NCBI GenBank assembly: GCA_022264855.1
Contig: JABYQU010000019.1
Span: forward strand, 248,001 to 312,000
Direction: 5' to 3'
DNA length: 64,000 nt
Source: Lenzites betulinus
Lineage: Eukaryota > Basidiomycota > Agaricomycetes > Polyporales > Polyporaceae
Of this stretch, positions 37,457 to 47,525 are shown piece after piece. The notes under the pieces were generated by a model. The model made no database searches, was not told where the DNA came from, and saw only the letters and a list, made by a program, of their open reading frames with translations. The translations under genes and the position numbers were made by a program. Positions within the stretch are counted from its first letter, which is position 1. Each line of letters begins with the position of its first letter.

Positions 37457-40400
37457 CTAGTCCCCTAGGTCGACGGCCGGTCCGAGGGATATCTTGATCT
37501 TCTTCCGGGATATCTCCCTCTCCGGGTCCACGCTAGAGGTCTTCCGTTTCAGGTCGCCAGTACGTTCGCCAGCGTCCGGGACTTGGGTCTCCTCCTGCGT
37601 CTGAGAGCCTAGCCCGGCCGGTAGGGGCTGAGTTTCTTCTGTCCCCGCTTGACCCAGGGCAGATTCCAGCCCATCAGGCAGCCGTGGGAGAGCGTCCGAC
37701 AGTCCCCTATGGAAATCATTGGTATCAGCCGAGAATCAGGGTGGGGAGGGCGTCAGTACGTTTCTGTATCATTTAATCCGCCGTTCTTCTTTTTGCGGCT
37801 CTTCCGCTCCGGTTTCTAGCAGGACAAACTCAGCCTAAGGTTACGAGCAAGTGGACGGGATAGAGGACTGACCAGGTCGGAGAGTGCAAGAAGTCGCTTC
37901 TCTACTTCCGGATCTGGATTGAAGTAATCCTTGTACGCATCTTCGTTCTTGATTGCCTCCACGAAGACGTATACAGGTTTCTGAATGACTTTGCGGCGCT
38001 GCGCCGCCTTTCCCTTTGCGCCGCCCATCTTCGGTCGCTTACTCGTCACCGATGTCGTCTCCATGAATCCCGACTGGTCTTCCGCGCGTACTTCTTGTCC
38101 AATGAAGCCTGCATGAGTCCATCTGAATTAGCATGCGTTGCATAGTCAGACTCAGATGACCAACCTTCGGCTTCGAGCCGTTTGAATACCTGCCTCGCCA
38201 CGGTAGAGTCCCAACCTGTATCGTCCGTTTTTGTAAGCATAGTCCCTCAGCGACCTCGTGCCCGGATCGACCAACCAATCATCTTCGTGAACGTTGCCAG
38301 CCCGTCGGGTTTGTGGGTCTCGAACACTTTGATCCCGCGTCTACAATTACGTTGAACATGAGGTTCGATAGGCGACGAGGCCTAGACGGTGCCTTACCTT
38401 TGAATCGCCAAGTCCCTGAACCTGGCTATCATCCGCGGGTACAGGTCGTGAACCACGATGAGATCCCAGTTACGGTCGGCTTTGACGCGGCAATCGAAAC
38501 AAACGAATTTGGCAGGAACGCGGTGATCCTTGGCTGAATGATAACCCATACACCTGTGCACTCAGTAGCACATCAGCGTATGAAGAAAGCAATCAGAGAC
38601 AGAGATACCCACCATAAATGGAACCACCTGTTGCAACCGCCATCGCACATCAAGGTGTCGCAATCCTCGAGCTACAGGACATCGTGTAGCAGACAGCACA
38701 GTTTTAGAAGTAAGGCTGACTTACGTTCACCCCACATTCACAGTCGAGCCCTATTGTACCGCCATGGTCATGATCCATGGCCGCGTCGATGCCGTCCTGT
38801 GCTACGGGTTCTGAAAACGACTGTATCGGATCCTCCGTAGCAGGGGATGCGGACACGCGCTGCGTTTCCATGTCTGTGCACACACATCAGATATCAGTAG
38901 GATCTAGCTGAGCATCGCGACGCATACCTAGTATCATACTGTCTTCCTGCGTCTCCATAGCGCCATTCATGATGATACCCCTCATGAGTTGGGTACCGAG
39001 TGACTCAGGGACTCCGACGTCCATTGACAGAGATGGTTCGACGTCGGACGGCGGAAGAGAGGAGTTGGACCTCGATACGTTACTGCGCATACTCCTTGGC
39101 TTAGGTGTTGGCGTGAGAGACGAGGTACGCATCGGCGACCTTGGCCTAGATGCCTGAGGGGAGGGGATAACTTGTGTTTCCTCGATTTCCTGTGTCGGTG
39201 ACACATCGTCTCCCGACTGCGGTCGAGACTGAGCCTATGAAAGGTCGTCAGAACGCCCTTGCAGATTATAGGAGGACTAACCAGTTGACCGATACACATA
39301 GGGACGGATTCGGGCCTCCCGGAGTATTGCGCTTCTGCGTTGCTATCGGGTGCCCGAGGTTTATCTTCGGAGTATGGGACTATGTTTCCCTCTTCATCCA
39401 TGAGGCCGATCGGCTCAACGTGCTCGCGAGCCGAGGACTTCGGTGCTGGATAGTAGTGGGCACGATTGCTGTGAGGGAAGAATTCCATTGGGATTGTGTT
39501 TGCTTACTTCGTTGTTGGTCACCTTTTTGAGTATCCGCCTGCAGGGACTCCGCATCCGCGTCCCATACCACTCTTCGCTCTAACGCGTCGTGGCGCTGAA
39601 CTTCTATTTGTTGAGTGCGCATCGCAGCTTCTTCTGCCGGAGTGAGCGCTGGCGCGCCGAAAGGATTGCCGTCTGTGGTGCCTAAGAAAGGAGCATTGTT
39701 GTCCTCGGCGGATGGAAGATATCCAGATACGGACGTCACTTTGACATCAACTCCATGGTAACCTGTCTGCACGGAACCTACGCTGCAACGCTCAGGAGCT
39801 TCCCCTTTGTCGTGCGTAGCCATGAACCATTTGTCCTTTTTCGAATCTCCAGCTCGGAAATGCGGCGGCTCGTAGTCATCGGGAGTGTTCTCGTGATAGA
39901 AGAGCTTGAACGTGGCGAAGCGGCGTTCTGCAGGCCCACGCTGTATCAGGCCAAATTCAAAGTTCGAGACCGCGTAAGACATACTGGGCAACGAGTCCAT
40001 TTGAGTCGTTGCTTGAATGAGATTCTTGATTAAGGCCTATGCAAGATTCAATCCATATAGGGTAGTCGAGGAAGCGCATAACCAGTACCTTGAGACTACG
40101 CTTTACTTCACCCAACGTGGGTATTTTGCCGCTACGCGTTGCGTCTGCGACGGGGTCATGCGACCGAGACCCGGACAAGGAGAGCTGCATCATATCCTCT
40201 CCCAAAGACATGATCGGTACCGCGCTCTCCGATCCTGGAATCTTGCAATACTAAATAGCGATGAAGTTGTGAACAATTTGTCGAAATAAGCAACCCACGT
40301 TGAAATTGAAGGTGTATGCTTCGATAATACTGCGCTGAAACGGATCAGCTACTGAGGGATCACGCATATAGCCAGAAAACTTGCTTATTTGGGTCTTGAC

Positions 40401-41038
40401 CATCCTACAGTTTGCGAAATTAGCGGAGGGGTGAGGCGAAGGGGTGATGTAGACTCGCCAGATAAATAGCAAAGACAAAGCTACGAAGATACTGCTTTTG
40501 CACCGCATCGAAGATGCCATTTTCCTAAATGCGATGATCGAGGTCACCCTGCACAGGAGCAAACTGCAACAACGTACCATGTAATCAAGTAACTTGTCTG
40601 CTTCTTCCGTGAATCCTCGCGTGACCGTCATGATCTTGAAACCGCTAACGTTCCGTCGCCCGTCTGAAGAAGAAATAGAGTCCCCGCTCTTTGAAGGGTG
40701 TGAAGAGAGAGATTCGGGGGCAGAGGAAGTGAGGTAACCTGAGAACATGTCACTATATGCACGCATATAGTGACAATCTACTCACTCTCAGAGAAGTTGT
40801 CGGAAGGGAGAAGATTTCTGATCTCATGAGTCATAAATGTGGAGCAATAGTCGCCTGAGCATACCGTAAATACGTTATACATCCTAACCCTGCTCTTAGA
40901 AGCGTCTGTATTGACTGTAGACTTTGTTGCGAAGTGATGATTGCCTAAGACAGGGCAGAAGCCGTGAGCAATGTGCGACGCTCATATACGTAGGAGGCTT
41001 ACCTGATTCTGATCTGTTCTGGTAGCCTGAGCTTGCAT
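37457..41038 (-). CDS. HOP1: HOP1/HORMAD meiotic axis protein (HORMA + PHD + winged helix)
   Basis: Meiosis-specific chromosome-axis protein that promotes double-strand breaks and interhomologue bias. The start at 41038 gives MQAQATRTDQNQAIITSQQS, then LRAGLGCITYLRNLLPSDNF, the N-terminus of the HORMA domain. This continues with KIMTVTRGFTEEADKLLDYM, MRDPSVADPFQRSIIEAYTF, IQATTQMDSLPSMSYAVSNF and FATFKLFYHENTPDDYEPPHF. A Ser/Thr/Pro-rich linker with QxEETQ-type motifs follows. A PHD finger spans about 38490-38740: LDCECG, LEDCDTLMCDGGCNRWFHLW, CMGYHS and FVCFDCR. Then comes a winged-helix-like part: IKVFETHKPDGLATFTKMIG, GWDSTVARQVFKRLEAEGFI, and RKVIQKPVYVFVEAI. The tail ends KIKISLGPAVDLGD at 37457. 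This architecture matches the chromatin-binding region known in fungal Hop1. Confidence 0.9.
40739..40785 (-). other. HOP1 intron folding as a 12-bp-arm hairpin
   Basis: A 47-nt intron (donor gtgag, acceptor ttctcag on the minus strand) between exons encoding NFSES and YLTSSAPESL. Positions 40749-40774 are a palindrome with two 12-bp arms and a 2-nt centre, so the excised segment can fold almost entirely into a stem that brings donor and acceptor together. Confidence 0.7.
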
Positions 41039-41144
41039 GTTTCTTGGACAGAGAGGTCCCTGTGGACAAAGCACGAAGATGAGAGTGGAGAGGAAGGGGT
41101 CGCGCCGCGAAGACAGCATACATTGAAGCGGAGTCTAAATCGCG

Positions 41145-41161
41145 ACGCGTCCAAGACGCGT
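41145..41161. promoter_or_regulatory. Paired ACGCGT (MluI cell-cycle-box-like) sites in the HOP1/TRAPPC4 divergent promoter
   Basis: ACGCGT occurs at 41145-41150 and again at 41156-41161, in the 171-bp gap between the HOP1 and TRAPPC4 start codons. In yeasts this hexamer is bound by MBF (Mbp1/Swi6, Res1/Res2), which drives G1/S and some premeiotic genes. Function here is inference. Confidence 0.45.
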
Positions 41162-41209
41162 CTTGCTCATGTGAGCGTACAGGCGTCTAGTTGCTCGTCT
41201 GGTACAATC

Positions 41210-41771
41210 ATGGCCATCTGGGGACTTTGGGTACCTTCTCATTTCTTGCCAAACATGACGTGCAATACTCACAGAAATTGACTTAGGTTATCAACAAAGC
41301 AGGTGGTCTAGTATATGAACGAAGCTTTGGAGGCAAGCAACTTCAAGGTGGTCAGCCAGACTCAAGCTGACGCTGAGAGATAGATGGCCTTCCGCATCTA
41401 ACATCCAACGAGTACCTCGTGCTGGCAGGAACATTGCATGGAATACACGCCATCACGAGCCGACTGTCGCCAACCGGTTCGAGCTCAGGAGCACATGTTA
41501 TCTCTGGAGAATCGTTCAAGATGAACATCCTGCTGACAGCAACTGGTATATCATCTCAGATTATTTCCTCGGGCAACGTCCCCTTTAACACTTGATGACA
41601 GGCACGAAGTTTGTTCTTCTGACGTCGCTCGTTGAGCCGACCGCGGACTCAGTGCTACAGAAGGTATATGAGATCTACGCGGACGCGGTCATGAAGAACC
41701 CATTCCACACCCCCGAGATGCCAATTCGAAGCGAAGGGTTTGACACCCGTATAACCGCTCTTTTGGGCTGA
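41210..41771 (+). CDS. TRS23: TRAPP complex core subunit 4 (Trs23, sybindin-like)
   Basis: Small longin-fold subunit shared by TRAPP complexes, which act as exchange factors for Ypt1/Rab1 in ER-Golgi traffic. The start at 41210 encodes MAIWGLW. The intron gtaccttc...acttag joins VINKAGGLVYERSFGGKQLQ. A second short intron joins EIDGLPHLTSNEYLVLAGTL, then HGIHAITSRLSPTGSSSGAH, ESFKMNILLTATGTKFVLLT, VLQKVYEIYADAVMKNPFHT and PEMPIRSEGFD, ending at 41771. Order and spacing match TRAPPC4/Trs23 closely; the short N-terminal form lacks the long internal insert of yeast Trs23. Shares its promoter with HOP1. Confidence 0.9.
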
Positions 41772-42050
41772 AGCTGTCATCAATATATTCGTCGATGAAA
41801 TGTACTATAGAGTATCTCTGGATTGATTGTGTGCTTCTGACTTGCTGCAGGTCCGGCAGAAGTACCCTCGCGCCAACATGTCGCAGGGCAGACTGAGTTG
41901 TGCCCAATTGGGAAAGCGTAGACGTTTGACATGCTTCGACGCACGCCCCTCCCAAAGACGTTCTCCGCCGTATTGTCCTTGTCCTTTCACCCTCATCACC
42001 CCGTTCCCACCTCCAAGCTTGTATCTCTGAGTTGACGCGACCTGTACACT

Positions 42051-43127
42051 ATGCCGAAGAAACCAACTAACGCCGCTCGTGAGCATCTTTTCTTTAGCAT
42101 ATTCCTTTCCACGATGGCGAATTCATACTAACGTATCGTAGGTCATACACAACCTCAGAGCGGGAACGTTTCGAGGACAATCGACAATCGTGGCTCCCAC
42201 TCACGAAAACCCATTGCGGCGCACTCAGAGCAGACAAACGTTAATGACTCCGGAGAAGAAGTAGAAGACTTCGAAGACGAGGGCGAGGACGACAGGCGAG
42301 TCCCACGTGGCACCTCAGTATCTTGCCAGGCTCACTCGCTATAACACTCCTTAGCATGGTCGAGATGCTAGCCATGCTACAAGAGATTCAAAGTTCGTCC
42401 TTCATGTACTGCGCGTACATTGACTCTCAACCCGCACAGAGCGTAAGGCATCGAAGACTTCCGTACGAACGGCTGCATTTCAGAATCAGAAAACTGCGTT
42501 GTTTTCTGATGCCCGCAAACGAGTGGACAAGGCAGTCCGCCAGGGTACCAGCGCAATGTGAGCCCTGCAGCCACCTGATGACTGACTATATGCTGAAGAT
42601 ACCGTAGCGATGAAGCACACGCGATGATCCTCGACCTCAAGGCTAAGGAAGTACATCAAGAAGGGACGCTCGCTTCGCTCAAAGCCCTCTGGGGAAGCCA
42701 GGATGTATGTGGCTCGACACGACTTCCGAGGGTAGACATTCATGCACCGTACCAAGGACTGTGTTCAAGGCCTCTTGCACAACCTCGGTGGGATGATCGA
42801 GCAGTTGTCACATAAACGGGCAGAACAAATCAATGAAGCGAGTGCTACGTGTACGTCTCGACTGGTGCCCATATGACCATTTCTCGTGCAACATCTTACC
42901 CTCGTCTTTCCAGTGGAAGCTCATATTACAGAGCGGGAGAACTCCAGAAAGCGATTGCTTGCACAAGCGTCAGTCTGCATTGAAGAGAATATAGAGAACC
43001 AGAAGGTCCGTGATCATTCTGAGATCGGTCCGGTGAGAGGTTAAGTAGTTGAACACTACGACTTTTCTAGATTGCCACCGACGCGAACGCTTTGATCAAG
43101 CACTACAAGGCTTTACTTCGAGCTTAG
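42051..43127 (+). CDS. Unassigned coiled-coil protein (possible synaptonemal/SYCP3-like candidate)
   Basis: I do not recognise the family with confidence. The spliced plus strand starts MPKKPTNAARHTQPQSGNVS at 42051, with an acidic patch (SGEEVEDFEDEGEDD). A mostly alpha-helical, heptad-rich C-terminal two thirds follows: MVEMLAMLQEIQ, FSDARKRVDKAVRQGTSAID, EAHAMILDLKAKEVHQEGTL, DCVQGLLHNLGGMIEQLSHK, RAEQINEASATLEAHITERE and ENIENQKIATDANALIKHYK, with the stop at 43127. All junctions are GT-AG except one near 42295 that fits a GC-AG intron (gcgagt...ccttag). Size and helical pattern (basic/acidic tail plus about 130-residue coiled coil) resemble Cor1/SYCP3-type axial proteins, but only loosely. 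It lies next to HOP1 and TRAPPC4. Confidence 0.65.
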
Positions 43128-43977
43128 AACCTGTATTGACCGGCTTCACTCTCAACCTGCGCTTTCCTGTACACTGCTCTTGTACTCGGCGACTTCGGCT
43201 TCCCCGCGGGTCGTCTCTTGTCTCTCTTGGACTGGAACTTCTGTCGGCTCTAGATCTGCCGTGCTGTAGGTCTTGGCTGGAACATACTGTCTCCGTGTAT
43301 ATAGATTTCCGCTGTCACAACGCCGCAGCTCCTCTCTTCTCTAGCCACCTCCGAGAACCTCCCTGCCCTGTTCTCAATACGTGTATTACTACGAACGCAG
43401 ACAATTCTCACTGTGCTTCCGCTGTTCGCCTGCCTAATGAACCATTTATGTCTGCTAAGTAGCCGTCCACGTCCAGCGGAGATACCCGTGAGTACCGAGT
43501 TATATGTTGCAGCTTAAGATTCTCATGCCGCCTGTATTCAAATGACCTTCTGTTTCGACATACTTTTAGTGGATGACAAACAACAGGCACCTCAGTAACG
43601 TGAGCAATGCGACAAGGATTTGAGTGCGACCGTCGCGCAGTGCCGTGGGAGTATTATCCGCCCAGACTTCATAACACTCCTTTGCACATCAGACCCTCAA
43701 CGCCCTTTTCGTACCTTCGTGAGACGCCGCATACAGACAAGCGTGCGCTGAGAAACTAGTAAGTATCATCGGGTGTCGGCCAATTCATTGTGTAACAGGT
43801 GGATCACTCGTTTGGAAACAGTTACCGTACCCCATAGTTGTAGTACAGCATCGCACGTATGTTCTCGCACCGATACAAAGGGCGTACGAACTTAGAATAC
43901 TGGTGGGCTTACGCATAAAGGCCAGCGGACCACGAGGTATGTACTCGCGTCCCCACCTCAACGATAGCCTCGGTATA
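43128..43977. other. Intergenic region upstream of the OYE-like gene
   Basis: 850 bp with scattered short open frames but no consistent exon chain or domain. Probably the 3' end of the coiled-coil gene and the promoter of the flavin oxidoreductase. Confidence 0.45.
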
Positions 43978-45394
43978 ATGTTCTCCACAAGCCAAACTAC
44001 CACCAGACTCTTCCAACCCGTCACCGTCGGAGATATCACTCTCGCCCATCGCGTCGTCCTCGCGCCCCTCACGAGGTGCCGCGCAAGCGCCACCCATGTT
44101 CACGGCGATCTCGCACTGGAGTACTACTCCCAGCGCGCATCTGTTCCGGGTACGCTACTCATCGCTGAAGGGACGTACATCGCACCACAAGCAGGGGGGC
44201 TCTTTCTCGGGCCTAATATTCCGGGAATATGGAGCGACGATCAGGTGACTGCGTGGAAGAAGGTCAGTTTCCATTTCCTTCAGCTATCCCGGCACTCGAG
44301 CCTGAGTCTCCACCTTAGATTGTGGATGCAGTACATGCGAAGGGTTCGTTCATCTATCTGCAGCTTTGGGCCTTAGGCCGCGCGGCAAGCATAGATGAAC
44401 TACAAACGGAGGATCCGGGCTTCCAGCTCGTTAGCCCCTCGGATATCCCTCTCAAGGACAGCAAAGGTACTCCTCGTCCGCTCACAACTACCGGTAAGAC
44501 TGGCCTTCTCCCTATGCGCGTCTCAGACTGATGACCACAACGTGCTACAGAAATCAAGCAATACGCTGAGTGGTATGGCAAAGCTGCGTCTAACGCGGTA
44601 CACGGCGCAGGCTTCGACGGCGTCGAGATACACGGCACGAACGGCTACATAGTGGACCATTTCATCCAGGATGTCTCGAACAGGCGTAACGACGAATATG
44701 GCGGGTCCACAGAGAACCGAGTCCGTTTTGCGCTCGAGGTCGTGGGCGCCGTAGTAAAAGTCGTGGGGGCGAAGAAATCTGCGATTCGCTTCAGCCCATG
44801 GTCTGCTTTCCTGGGTGCGCACCTTTTCTTTCCGCATCTCAAGCTGCTGCTAAGTGAACCTACAGATATGGGCATGAAAGACCCGGTGCCGACGTTTTCG
44901 TACCTAGTCATGCGCCTGCAAGAGCTGTACCCCGATCTTGCCTACATTCATGTCGTGGAACCCGGCGTCCTGGGAACCGTTGATATCGAGCAAACCCAAG
45001 AACAGGTGAGAGAGCACCGCCCACAGCTGGGCCTTTGCTGACTTACCAATTAGTCCAACGACTTCATTCGGGACATATGGCTCCCTCGCCCGCTCATAAC
45101 AGCTGGAGGGTACAGCCGAGCATCAGCAATTGAGCGCTCTGAGAAAACTGGGGAACTCATTGCTTTCGGTCGCCTCTTCATCTCGAACGTACGTACTCAC
45201 ACCCTTTTAAGAAGCATATCTAAACAATGTTGACACGTTCATTGATGCAGCCCGACCTACCGCTACGTTTGCGTGAGGGCCTGCCGTTGACGCGGTATGA
45301 TCGCCCGACGTTCTACATACCCTATGAACCCCGGGGATACATCGACTATCCGTTCGCGGAAGAGTTCCAGAGTGTAATGGTTGCACATTTGTAG
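43978..45394 (+). CDS. NADH:flavin oxidoreductase, Old Yellow Enzyme family
   Basis: FMN-dependent ene-reductase of the OYE family, reducing activated C=C bonds with NAD(P)H. The start at 43978 gives MFSTSQTTTRLFQPVTVGDI, then the beta-barrel core LAHRVVLAPLTRCRA, GTLLIAEGTYIAPQAGG, IPGIWSDDQVTAWKK and, after an intron, IVDAVHAKGSFIYLQLWALG. Substrate-binding His and Asn are present in FDGVEIHGTNGYIVDHFIQD, followed by NDEYGGSTENRVRFALEVV. FMN-phosphate site residues lie in RPLITAGGYSRASAIE and LIAFGRLFISNPDLPLRL. The terminus FAEEFQSVMVAHL stops at 45394. Six or so introns. A complete member with nothing missing; substrate unknown. Confidence 0.93.
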
Positions 45395-45661
45395 CAGCCG
45401 ATTTCGACAGACGACATCAGCAAAACATCAGACCAATTCATAAGTATGCATCGCTAGACTAGATTGGCTGCCAACAACGTTGACCTCAACAAACGGAGAT
45501 ATTTAAGCTTTTCTTCCGGGTGCAAAGGACACCGTCAAGGCACCTCGGGTTCCTGCTCTGTCCAGGTACATGCATCAAACCTAGGTTAGCTTCTTTAAGT
45601 CGCAAGAGGCTATCCTATGAATATCACCGTGGCGCCGCTGTGCCTCAAACGATGCTGAGCG

Positions 45662-45698
45662 GGCCTCTACTGCACGCAATGCTTGCGCAGTAGAGGCC
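45662..45698. repeat. Short intergenic inverted repeat (12-bp arms)
   Basis: Arms ggcctctactgc and gcagtagaggcc are exact reverse complements separated by a 13-nt loop. Located about 270 bp downstream of the OYE-like stop codon. No known element recognised. Confidence 0.55.
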
Positions 45699-46136
45699 GT
45701 AGCTAGAGGGGATGCAGTCGTCCTCATGACCTAAAGTTACGTACCTTCTGTCTTCTCGGCCTGTCCTGCAATAACGCCCTCAAGGCCTCACGCGCACGCC
45801 CGAACAAGCGACGCGATGATGCAACGTGCCCCTATCCTCAGCCACGCGTGAGCAACTGAGGAATGAGCATGACCGCGTATGGCCGTATCGATGCTCGATC
45901 TGCCTCCTGTGGGGAGAGCGTTCGGACCCTAGCAGAAGATGCGGTCACCAGGACGTACCCGCATCTGATGCTCCTCCAATCTATATGAGCACTAAAACCA
46001 TGTCAAATTCGAGCTGGGCCCAGAGACCTGCTGCTTCTTGAGACGCGCTTTGGACGTATCAGGCGCACAGCTTCAGGAAGTGGGCGGCGCCGCTCGCAGC
46101 ATGCCCCTCGCACATTGCAGGACATCTGTGATGGGG

Positions 46137-46145
46137 TATATAAAC
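46137..46145 (+). promoter_or_regulatory. TATA-like box upstream of the F-box-like gene
   Basis: The sequence ggtatataaaccc lies about 95 nt upstream of the ATG at 46233, the expected position for a TATA box in a fungal promoter. Confidence 0.45.
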
Positions 46146-46232
46146 CCGCGGTCCCAGCTGAAATGAGGGACCCCCTCGACTCGACCCAGTATCTGAATCG
46201 CAGGCCCAAACGAACACCCCCTACGAAGCAAA

Positions 46233-47346
46233 ATGTCCCAAGACTGGATCGCGTGAGTTCTCTGACGTGAACGACTTTGACTGCAGCCAATCGCTCTAAC
46301 TCGCACCTTTCACCAGAGTAGACCTCGACGACCGCGTCTGGTTTGAGGGCGCGGGCAAACTTGGCGATTGGTTCTGGTGCAGCGCCGGCCTCATGCTCGA
46401 GACGCTTCGCATTCCCTGCGTAAAGTGAGCCCCCTGTGCCCTCCTCACCTCAGCCTGCTCACGGCCACCCCCTGACAGCAGCAAGATCGAGAGCCTCCTC
46501 GTCGGCCGCTTCAACCGTCAGCGCGCCGCGCCCCTTCTGTGCCTGCCCCCGGAGCTGCTGCACGAGATCCTCGTCGCACTCAACCCGACACGCGCATACA
46601 CCCCCGCCGTCTTCCTCTTCGCCACCACCTGCAAGCTCGCCCTCGCCCTCGCGCGCCCGCACATCATCGACCTCCAGCGCCGCCACTACGCGCCACTCGC
46701 TGGCCACCGCCTCGTGTGCATCGCCGATGGGCTCGGCGCGCTCGCAGGGTGCCCCGCGGGGCTCTTCACGCCCGCGGACGCGCGCGCGCTCGGCGGCGCA
46801 CCCGACACGCCGCTGTACGCGCTCGTGCGCAAGAGTTGGCAGCGCCGCGCGCCGGACCCGCCTGCGCTCGCGCGCCCCGCGGACCTCGTGCACCGCCCGA
46901 GCGTCGTGTCGCGCATGTCTGCGGGCGACTTCGCGACGTTCCGCGCGCTGTGCGAGCCGTACCGTCCGCCCGAGAAGAAGTGGGTGCTGTACAGCCGGAC
47001 GAGGCACGAGTATGCCCGCGCGGACGCCGTGGAGTCGGGATCGGCGGACGGGAAGCGGATGCTGTGGGCTACCGTGCTCGCGTGCATGTGTTGCATCCCG
47101 GACGAAAGCCCGGAAATGGTAATGGGAAGCGCCACTCCTCCGAAACGCGGCAGATGGATGGGCGATTGCATCGAGCTGACAACAACGGAAGAGCTTGAAT
47201 TTGAGCTTGGGGATTGTTCAGGCTCCGACGGCGCGGCATGGACGGACGTGACCTCGGACGTAGCGGCTCTGGTCTACACGATGTGGAAGGCGGGAGTGCG
47301 CCCATGGGGAGACTTGCCTTTCTGCACCGAGCCAAGTTCTGTATAA
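46233..47346 (+). CDS. Hypothetical protein with F-box-like motif
   Basis: The start at 46233 encodes MSQDWIA, and introns at about 46253-46316 and 46423-46478 join VDLDDRVWFEGAGKLGDWFW and SKIESLLVGRFNRQ. The following CLPPELLHEILVALNP...FLFATTCKLALALARP segment matches the F-box-like pattern (LPxELLxEIL) used by SCF ubiquitin-ligase adaptors, and such proteins are abundant in Agaricomycetes. The remaining 220 residues have no recognised repeat; HRLVCIADGLGALAGCPAGL and WTDVTSDVAALVYTMWKAGV are among the better-structured segments. Codon use is strongly GC3-rich up to about 47040, then less so. The stop is at 47346. Substrate and partner unknown. Confidence 0.75.
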
Positions 47347-47525
47347 CATGCCTGTTCGCATTGCATTATGACCGTGCTCGTATACATTTGGACCCCGTAG
47401 AGATACACCTGTGCATGAAAGTCCTTATCTCGCACAACATAGATCAAATAGTACATTTCGAATACCTGGAGTGCCTGATCCACCGATACCAATACAGCCT
47501 TCGTGTTGCCAATCCTCCAATCCTC

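Larger units (their letters stand above)
45395..46232. other. Intergenic region between the OYE-like and F-box-like genes
   Basis: 838 bp without a recognised gene. Contains the short hairpin at 45662-45698 and a TATA-like site near 46137. Confidence 0.5.

Noticed and set aside
38039..38278. Alternative reading frame through the end of HOP1
   Set aside because: Using introns with donors gttggt and acceptors gatacag and catgcag gives the winged-helix frame GWDSTVARQVFKRLEAEGFI; the unspliced frame does not.
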